Source: Temnopleurus reevesii (lineage: Eukaryota > Echinodermata > Echinoidea > Temnopleuroida > Temnopleuridae). From it: a stretch of 25,498 nt of DNA. This document shows positions 18,768 through 25,498 of the stretch, in pieces. A program made the position numbers and the translations under genes. Within the stretch, counting starts at the first letter, position 1. Every line of letters starts with the position of its first letter. Location of the stretch: assembly GCA_036244855.1 (NCBI GenBank), contig BQKZ01004068.1:25618-51115 (forward strand), read 5' to 3'. The notes below the pieces were generated by a model. That model was not told the DNA's origin, searched no databases, and was given only the letters and a program-made list of their open reading frames with translations.

Positions 18768-19137
18768 ATGATAACTTCAGAAGCTGAATAGCACCTGAGA
18801 AATTTGATGAACAGCTTTATTATCTGATTAATTTCTTTGTTTCACTTACTATACTTTCAGCTCACTCAGATCACCTTGGGCCAAAATTTCAAAAGTGAGA
18901 TGTCAGCAAAAACTGAACTTCTCTATGGTCTGTGTAAATTTAAAAACTTGAACTAAAAGTGACCGTGCTCTGAGGTTTTTATCATCATGGAATTCTACAA
19001 ACATACAATCATATTGTCTATTTGGCAATAAATTTTGGGTGCTTATCAGCAAAACACACTTGGTTCATATATGTTACACAAAGAACACAAAGCAACCCTT
19101 GTATTAACAGGGGGAAATGGTAGACATACACGTCTAA

Positions 19138-19314
19138 TGGGGTGTTGCTCAAAATCAACTGCAAATCAACTGCAACTTTGAAGATTGCAACGCGCATTTT
19201 CATTCGCGCATGGTATGCGCATTTAACAAGACGCGCATGAAACAGTGATTTTGATTGGCACGCTCCGATCAACTGCAACTTGCGATCAATTGCAACTTTC
19301 CAGCAACACCCCCT
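19138..19314. mobile_element. Family B MITE, copy 3
   Basis: Left GGGGTGTTGCTCAAAATCAA, right CAACTTTCCAGCAACACCCC, with CAACTGCAA repeated several times in both arms. The centre has CG-rich GCGCAT copies (ACGCGCAT, TCGCGCAT, TATGCGCAT) unlike the AT-rich surroundings. It keeps TGATTTTGATTGGCACGCTC, the inverse of the segment in copies 1 and 2. Confidence 0.8.
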
Positions 19315-19660
19315 AAAACATAAAAACAAATGAAATCAAATTGGAATGAAAAGAAGATAATTAATGTAGAATTGAGAAAACAAATATTCAAGACAATAAG
19401 CATCATTGCACTTGTATGATACATACAAAACACAAAATATAGAATTCATTGCATTATGTCCAATGCAAATACAAATCAAGTGTAGATTATTATCATAAAA
19501 ACCTAAATCTACCCCTTCATCAATACAAAATATCAATTATCATGACTCGTAGAGGGTACAATATGAATTTGAGGTAAAATGTGTCAGTGAATGATTTTTT
19601 GAAATGCAACAAAGCATCACACCATTCTCTTAAAAAACACTTTTCACTTAATAGAAAAAT

Positions 19661-20162
19661 TTAGTAATAGATGCAAATTTTATGCAAACTCTACACACAA
19701 ACGTTGTTCTTGACAACCCAAAGGACTTGTCCATAGCATGCCAGACATAGCGACAAGTAATATATGCAAAGTGGATTCTAATTATTACAGTTCAATCGTT
19801 GCTGATTTCAGGAATACCACATAACTACATTAGTTAGGAATAAACATGCATAAATTTGAAAATGGCACTCTGTGAACTACTGAGGGCTTTGAAATATAGC
19901 AAATATTCGCTCATGATGTACAAAGACATTGCCCTCTACCTTTATGAATAGGCCGCAGTAATAGATTAAAATCTATGCATTTTTCTCACAAACAAACCTA
20001 GTTAAGTGGTATACCTTAAACAGGTAACTAACAAATGAACTTCAATACATGGAATCCAGTTTGAATTACTTGTTGCTATGTCAGACAAGCCTCGGGTAAG
20101 CTTTCAGGTTGTCAAGAACAACCTTATGCATAGTATGAGTAAAATTTGCATCTATTAGTAAA
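19661..20162. repeat. 502 bp element with ~125 bp inverted arms
   Basis: The left arm contains TAATAGATGCAAATTTTA, GTTGTTCTTGACAACC, ACATAGCGACAAGTAAT and GTGGATTC. The right arm contains their inverses in reverse order: GAATCCAG, ATTACTTGTTGCTATGTC, GGTTGTCAAGAACAAC and TAAAATTTGCATCTATTA. The loop (about 19790-20036) is unpaired. It is non-coding and probably another MITE relic. Confidence 0.8.
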
Positions 20163-20540
20163 CCTGCCTATTTGAGTATCGTCTTCTCTTATACCGGTAG
20201 ATGACAAAGGGTATCACAGGAAACAGGTGGATGTACAATGGTTTGCTGTCTTCTTAATCAGTACTGAGAACCACAGGTTTCATACTTTGGTAAAAATTAT
20301 AGATTTGGTTTGCAAGTATGCTATTGTTCCTTCACCATTGAAGACAGTCGTCACAAAGAGCAAAGAAACGAGGTCAGATGTCACATACCAAGATGACAAC
20401 AAAACATTGTTCAAAAATGAAAATCATTATTTTTATTGTAATGTCCCTTAAAACTATTTGTGAAACTTTTAATCCATCAAACTTTATTCTCCTAAATTCA
20501 TCATCTCCAACTTCATAACTTTGTCACCTTTGAATATGCA
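20163..20540. other. Intergenic stretch without recognisable features
   Basis: One 74-residue open frame (20227-20451) has no family signature and no splice or codon support. No repeat matched. Confidence 0.5.
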
Positions 20541-20922
20541 CAACTTAACCATTCAAGTTGATTAACTTAACCATTAGCTTAGCTTATGGTTTACCATCTT
20601 CGACCACTTAACATATCCACTTAACTTGATTGCTTTTAACCACTTAACTTAATAACCTCTATCCACTTGACTTAAACACCTAAAATCCATTTAACTTGAT
20701 GACCTTCATCCACTTAACTTGATCACCTTTATCAATTTATCTTTACCCATTTATCCGCTTAACTTAATAAGCTTTAATACTTAATTTCATCCTTTTATCC
20801 ACTTAACTTGACTGCATCTCACCACTTAACTTGATCATCTTTAAACTCTTAACTTGATCACCCTGAAAAATCTTAACTTCTTCACCATTAATGCTTAACT
20901 TCAATCCCTTTCACGACTCCAT
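20541..20922. repeat. Degenerate minisatellite, about 16 units of ~23 bp (CCACTTAACTTGATCACCTT)
   Basis: Successive units carry ACTTAACTTGAT or a variant, spaced 20-25 bp apart. The consensus is approximately CCACTTAACTTGATCACCTT plus TAT. The + strand is almost free of G through the array. Units are substituted but the period is kept. It lies 1.2 kb beyond the MOGS stop codon. Confidence 0.85.
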
Positions 20923-21074
20923 TTCAACACATCTAACTGCTTATAATATCTTTAATATTTTAAACCACCTCCCCCATTAACTTCTGACTTCTGAAACCTC
21001 CATAAATTCAATACATGGACCACATGATTCCAATATGCAATGGGTCAACATCAGTGCTTTTTAACCTCCTAAAC

Positions 21075-21562
21075 TTAAAGCCCAAGTATAGTTTTGGTAA
21101 AAATGAAGAAATGTGAATTTTGGGGATGTTTATCATGACATGTAAATTCTTATACAAAATTTGAGACCAAAGCACATTTTTTTTACGAACCGATTCTTTT
21201 GAAAATTTGAATTTGACCGTTAAATCATTTTAGCGCCCTCTCTTGGTTATAGCATTATTTCCAAGATTTGACAATAGAATGATATATAGATATAAACAAA
21301 AAATAAATTCTGAAATTTTCATCCAATTCTGAGCATGGGAAGTTGTCCTTTATCAAGAAAGAAAATATTGAAATAGGGTGGTGAAGCACCACGCTATTTC
21401 AATTTGCACATTTTAGGTTATAGCTTTTCCCAAACTTGTTCATTTTTCGCACTATCTTTTGTGCAATATGTCTATGATACTATATTTCATTTCATATAGA
21501 TTTGAAGACAAAATCTGGCGATAAAAATATTCGCTATTACCAAAACTGTACTTGGGCTTTAA
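21075..21562. mobile_element. Second TTAA-flanked element (488 bp, 26 bp terminal inverted repeats)
   Basis: Opens TTAAAGCCCAAGTATAGTTT then TGGTAA; closes TTACCAAAACTGTACTTGG then GCTTTAA. The 26 bp ends match with two differences. TTAA at each terminus suggests a piggyBac-like target preference. No transposase frame is present. It lies about 570 bp past the MOGS stop, so it may sit in or near that gene's 3' UTR. Confidence 0.8.
21367..21403. repeat. Strong hairpin inside the second TTAA element
   Basis: ATTGAAATAGGGTGGTG, a 3-base AAG loop, then CACCACGCTATTTCAAT: a 17 bp stem with a single mismatch. Confidence 0.85.
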
Positions 21563-22135
21563 CCCTGTGTCTGCTCAACTTCACTGATTAATCTTCCCAA
21601 GTGATGTTCAAAACTAGATTGGATGTAATTTTAACATTGAATATCTCACAGACTTCATCAGCTCAACTTTAATGGGGGAAATGCCAACAGGAACGGGCTG
21701 AGAAAATGAAATTTTGATTATTAAGAAATGTGATTAATGAGAGCTTCTTTCAGTGAAAAACTGTCAACAATTGACGTACATAATGTTTCACACAACATTA
21801 TGAACATTTTGGAATGAATTTGCCTTGTTACAGGGAACATGCTATCTAAGGTGTCATCATTTACTATAGTGCCTCTAACATGTTAAAACAAAAAGCAATG
21901 TAGAAGTGCATTATGACCTTTCTATGTTTATGATCAAAGTTGATGAGGTTGAGTACTTAACACATAATTGTTTGGGCAAGTTTCAAAGCAAAATGCTACG
22001 TAGTGCAAATGTAGTTTTCACAAACAATATCAGTTTAAAAACCAACATATAACAAACATTCATCTAGAATCAAAGACACTGAGATGAAGCATTTCATGAT
22101 TGAATTTAACAGTAATTTTCACAGAATTATCATAC
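21563..22135 (-). other. Probable MOGS 3' UTR and flank
   Basis: This is downstream of the MOGS stop on the minus strand. The minus strand shows ATTAAA at 21668-21673, about 460 bp beyond the stop, a possible polyadenylation signal. No coding sequence is seen. Confidence 0.4.
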
Positions 22136-24031
22136 TCAATACGACTCTGACATCATTAAAACAACAAGCGCCGACCAACCAGTGAACGGATGGCACCCTT
22201 GTCCTTTCCCAGTTATATCATTATAATTTTCCCAAACAAATCCTGATTTATAATATTGCTGGATGATGTTATTAATTACATTTTCTCTGAGTTCGATGTA
22301 GATTTCTTTAGCTGCAGCAGCGTATGGACCAGGCACATTGGCATAGTGATGCAAGGCACGTATAGCAAGGTAATTAGCATTGATCCAGACAGCACCACGC
22401 CAGTAGGGCGGGTCATGTTCGGTGTTGTGTTTCATGTATATGGGATCGCTCTTGGATAGGGATCGAAGTCCGTAGTTGGACCACAATAGATCGGGGTTCC
22501 TCATGTCTGCAAGGGTCTTCCCAAGTTTGTCCGAGTCAGGATTCAAGATCTGTAGGAGGAATGGGAAAAGACTGACGTAGCCAAACGAATTGACAAACTT
22601 GTTGGTGGGTCCGACTTTGGATCTGACGACGCGGACCATCTCCATGCGTGGGGCAGGGGGATGGCCTGGTTGAGGGGGTGGCGGGCGAGGGCGCTCCAAG
22701 ACAGCTTTCGTTGTGTGATTCCCAAAATCACTGAACATCTTAGCCTTGGGTGACCAATGGAGCTTCTCTAGGAGGGAATTATCAGTGAGAGATTTTAAGG
22801 TCTTTTCATATTGGGCATGTGGTACACCGATGGTTCTGCCGATTTCGACCATGACGCTTGAAGCTAGTGCCATCCAGCATCGCAAGTCAATGTGTCGTTC
22901 TTCGTTAGATGGATGTGAGGATCTGGGGTAATCATCAAATCCAGATGTCAATGTCTTGGGGTTCAACTCGCGATTAGTGATGCTATCACGACCCTTCCAG
23001 CGGTAGGAAGTCGGAAGAGGACCCTGCTGGGTGGTATTGAACCACTCGTACCATTTTTCAAGCCGAGGATAGATATGCTTCAGGAATGAGGTGAACTCTG
23101 CCTTCGGAATGACAGACGAGCCATCTCTCAATATTGACTGGATGGGGAGGAAAAATGTGGGAGGGTTCGCGTTTGTATCATGCTGCACGACGAACTCTGC
23201 GGGAACCTTGCTCCTTGCCTCTGAATCAAGAATCTGCTCGCGAGGTATCCAGCCATCCGCATTCATCAGATCAAGCCAATGGCCGATGATGTCTGTGCTG
23301 ATGTATGGATCCCACTTGCTAATCAAGAGATTGTGAAACCCTTCATCCCAGAGGAAACCTCGCGGGAAGAAAGACCTTGAAGGCACTCCCGTGTAGAGAG
23401 GTGCTTCCCAATATGCCACTGGGTCTGAATTATGCTTGGACTTCACAATGGAACTCCCATAGAAATACCCTATACCTCCTATCATGTTGCTCATCGTAGC
23501 TTTGGCGAAGGCCACTTCAGAAGATGAGTATCCTTTCTCGGTCAACCCAAACTTCTCCTGGAACTGCTTGTTGAAATCATCACTATAACTCTGGATCAAT
23601 TGTGTCAACTCCAACCCCGAAAGCTCCTTTACGCGGTCCATTTTGCTGCCAGACTCGAACACGACGTCCATGATGTACGGTAAAGTAACCGTCACCTGGT
23701 ACACCACGATGTTTGAAGTCTTGTCCGGTGAGGCTGCGATTGTTTGCTGATCGTTGCCCACCAGACCAAGAAGCTTGGACTTCCGGACGTTGTGATACTT
23801 CAATCGATGTGTGACAAGGTCCTTGATCGCATGAAGACCTGGGGTGTAGGACACCAGATAGTTGTTCATCCGAACCTTGGTGAGCTGTGGAAATCGTAAG
23901 ACAAAGTCGCCTAGTTCCTCCGTTTTACCCCGAATGCCTTGAAGCTGATCTCCATTCAAGATAGGCTGGATGGAACCTTGGCCATCCAGGGCAAAGTAGA
24001 AAAGCAGACTCAGAGTTCGCTTATCCATTGT
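22136..24031 (-). CDS. MOGS: MOGS exon 2: rest of beta domain and whole catalytic domain
   Basis: 631 codons plus TGA. It begins TMDKRTLSLLFYFALDGQG after the acceptor CGCTTGCAG. The open frame runs on into the intron to 24115 but those 28 residues are intronic. A proline-rich run, RPRPPPPQPGHPPAPR (662-677), is longer than I recall in mammalian enzymes. The protein ends SALVVLMMSESY. The upstream intron, 24032-24683, is AT-rich with no feature. Confidence 0.96.
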   Translation of the reverse strand, partial: TMDKRTLSLLFYFALDGQGSIQPILNGDQLQGIRGKTEELGDFVLRFPQLTKVRMNNYLVSYTPGLHAIKDLVTHRLKYHNVRKSKLLGLVGNDQQTIAASPDKTSNIVVYQVTVTLPYIMDVVFESGSKMDRVKELSGLELTQLIQSYSDDFNKQFQEKFGLTEKGYSSSEVAFAKATMSNMIGGIGYFYGSSIVKSKHNSDPVAYWEAPLYTGVPSRSFFPRGFLWDEGFHNLLISKWDPYISTDIIGHWLDLMNADGWIPREQILDSEARSKVPAEFVVQHDTNANPPTFFLPIQSILRDGSSVIPKAEFTSFLKHIYPRLEKWYEWFNTTQQGPLPTSYRWKGRDSITNRELNPKTLTSGFDDYPRSSHPSNEERHIDLRCWMALASSVMVEIGRTIGVPHAQYEKTLKSLTDNSLLEKLHWSPKAKMFSDFGNHTTKAVLERPRPPPPQPGHPPAPRMEMVRVVRSKVGPTNKFVNSFGYVSLFPFLLQILNPDSDKLGKTLADMRNPDLLWSNYGLRSLSKSDPIYMKHNTEHDPPYWRGAVWINANYLAIRALHHYANVPGPYAAAAKEIYIELRENVINNIIQQYYKSGFVWENYNDITGKGQGCHPFTGWSALVVLMMSESY

Positions 24032-25328
24032 CTGCAAGCGTGATAAGAAAAAAAGATTAATATGTGTATACACATACTTTAATGCTTTGTAAACATGAAA
24101 TACTAAATAGAACATTGAACTGCAGGAATAAATTGGGTTTTCAGAAAAACACAGGTAAACAGACCAGTGTAATTTTTTTTATAGACAATATAATGAATGC
24201 ATACATGGAATTCATATTATGAAAATTTATTCATTTCTGAGAAATATCAAAATATCTATTTTGTTCATATTTGATATCCAGAAACCTGTCAGTAATACAA
24301 CCTGACGATAATAGTTTTGGCAGAAGACTGTAAATGACAGAAAAAGAATGGATGAATTCTGAACCGGAGTTATTCATCACTTTCAACATCTTTTTTAACT
24401 TCTTGACTTTGAATTTTTTTTTTATAGATTTGGTACAAACCAAAATAGATAATATTATTAGAAAATATTAATATCTAACAATGTCAGACATATTGAAAAT
24501 ACTGTTATAATGTAATATTTTTTTATTTTCAACAGTATGCTGCCAAAATTAAAAATATTGTTCAGGTAATATTTAATCACATTTCTAGAACTCTATTATG
24601 TGAAATGTTTTTAATATTCTCATTTAATATTCCCTTATACAATAAAATTATGATTCATCTGAAGTTGCAATAGTCATACTTACACCATCTACTCCATCTT
24701 TGTATCGAACAGAAATGGATGCAGACCAATCCCCTCCATGGTTACCACCAGGGCTTTTGGCAAATGCAGTTTTGATTTGCAAGGGGCCGTCAAATATATC
24801 TTGAATTCCAAAATTGACTCCATCATGTTCAACCCAACCATACCTCTCCAATCCATCTCCTTGTTCACATGAGTGTCTGATTTTAAGATCTGGATTTTGA
24901 TTCGGTGAAGATGGATGTTGAAACCACATTAACCCCGCAACTGGCGATTTGGGAGAGCGGGTTTTCATGCCGAAGTACACACCGGGGCGGTAGCTGCCCC
25001 AGAATCGCCCGGGACTCTTGGCGGCGGAACTGGCGTCGACCGCGATGGTTAAGGGGGCGTTGAGCGGGGTTTTCACGGCTGATCTTAAAACATGCTGATA
25101 CCACATAAACATGAGCGGTAAACTGACGAGCAAGGAGGCGAAAATGAACACCACAAAGTTCCTAGATGACGATTGTGCTTCATTCTTCCGTGATTTGGAG
25201 CCATTTCCAGACAGAGCGTCACGACCGCGTCCGCGGGCACCTCCCCCTGAATCCGAGAACCGCGATCGGGCAGAAGTCCCCGATTGCTTCCCTTGCCTCT
25301 GCCGCTGATGACCAGCCGTATTTGCCAT
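22136..25328 (-). CDS. MOGS: Mannosyl-oligosaccharide glucosidase (ER alpha-glucosidase I, GH63), complete, two exons
   Basis: Glucosidase I removes the terminal alpha-1,2-glucose from Glc3Man9GlcNAc2 on new glycoproteins in the ER lumen, the first step of N-glycan trimming. Exons 25328-24684 and 24031-22136 join in phase 0 across a 652 bp intron to give 846 residues, close to the roughly 837 of human. It is a type II membrane protein: basic Arg/Ser/Gly-rich cytosolic tail (1-57), one membrane anchor (about 58-77), then the lumenal N-terminal beta domain opening FWGSYRPGVYFGMKTRSPK (109-127) and the (alpha/alpha)6 catalytic domain. GH63 landmarks: SRSFFPRGFLWDEGFH (433-448), SGFDDYPR (578-585), ERHIDLRCW (593-601), EHDPPYWRGAVW (753-764), FVWENY (813-818). 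By family analogy, an Asp of DDYPR and the Glu of WENY are the likely acid/base pair. NxT sites occur at 547 and 653. The ATG at 25328 is the first in frame; the frame upstream opens only with TTG. Confidence 0.97.
24684..25328 (-). CDS. MOGS: MOGS exon 1: cytosolic tail, membrane anchor, start of lumenal domain
   Basis: Residues 1-215, from MANTAGHQRQRQGK to YKDGVDG, ending at a GTAAGT donor (24683-24678). The RQRQ near the N-terminus may act as an arginine-type ER retention signal, as proposed for mammalian glucosidase I; that is inference. The lumenal part ends after the conserved GGNHGGDWS. It is much GC-richer than the surrounding DNA, consistent with real coding sequence. Confidence 0.95.
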
Positions 25329-25498
25329 GGAATACAGGCAAATTTTGGCCTCAAAATAGGAAAGAAATATGTATTTCAATATCTAACGAATTCCAAATAT
25401 GTTCAATTTTAGGGAACAATGATATCCAAGCTCTAGAACGACGCAAATGTATTGTTTAGAGCTAAAACATGATTCTGTTCTTCCTCAAACCGTGAAGG
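25329..25498 (-). promoter_or_regulatory. MOGS 5' flank (5' UTR and possibly promoter)
   Basis: Directly upstream of the MOGS ATG on the minus strand. No convincing TATA box is seen. AGCTCTA and TAGAGCT at about 25428 and 25455 form a short inverted repeat. The transcription start cannot be placed. Confidence 0.3.

Noticed and set aside
21367..21403. Hairpin as a microRNA precursor
   Set aside because: A 17 bp stem with a 3-base loop is too short for a typical pre-miRNA.
24032..24115. Extension of the MOGS large open frame with a start at 24115
   Set aside because: Those 28 codons are intronic: an acceptor TTGCAG precedes position 24031 and exon 1 joins there in phase.
25329..25379. 17-residue N-terminal extension of MOGS
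   Set aside because: That frame opens with TTG; the first ATG is at 25328 and gives a normal type II topology.

Overview
This is AT-rich animal nuclear DNA carrying two split protein-coding genes. The introns have GT-AG boundaries and there is a dense scatter of short palindromic transposon relics. The repeat style (TTAA-flanked and TA-flanked MITEs, and AGGGTGTTGC-ended palindromes) and the high divergence between copies remind me of a marine deuterostome, most likely an echinoderm such as a sea urchin. That assignment is inference from repeat style and protein similarity and is not proven by the sequence.

Layout. Positions 1-8834 (+ strand) hold all but the first coding exon of the gene for alpha-centractin (Arp1, ACTR1A-type), the actin-related protein that forms the dynactin filament. 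Nine coding exons are visible (1672-8834), giving 360 residues. With the roughly 16 residues expected from an exon upstream of the window, the total is the usual 376. Positions 22136-25328 (- strand) hold the complete two-exon gene for mannosyl-oligosaccharide glucosidase (glucosidase I, MOGS, GH63; 846 residues), which starts N-glycan trimming in the ER. The two genes converge. About 13.3 kb between their stop codons contains no coding sequence that I can support.

The gap and the introns are a repeat graveyard. I find four copies of one MITE with long inverted ends (family A), three copies of a second (family B), two TA-flanked pogo-style elements, and two different TTAA-flanked elements (one with a relict second copy). 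There are also two other long inverted repeats, a small palindromic element, several simple or tandem repeats, and a striking degenerate array of about 23 bp units just past the 3' end of MOGS.

The observation most worth checking is in the centractin gene. The 3' end of one intron plus the first 142 bp of the following exon is tandemly repeated with a period of 176 bp (about 4195-4370 and 4371-4546). The two exon copies differ at 14 sites, 13 of them silent third-position changes, so this is divergence under protein-level selection. Yet copy 1 has no usable donor and would end in a stop if spliced in. It may be a poison exon, a captured piece of a paralogue or divergent allele, or an assembly join. 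I see no tRNA, rRNA, CRISPR array or novel multigene system. The two genes have housekeeping roles in different pathways (dynein transport and ER glycoprotein processing) and show no functional link beyond being neighbours.
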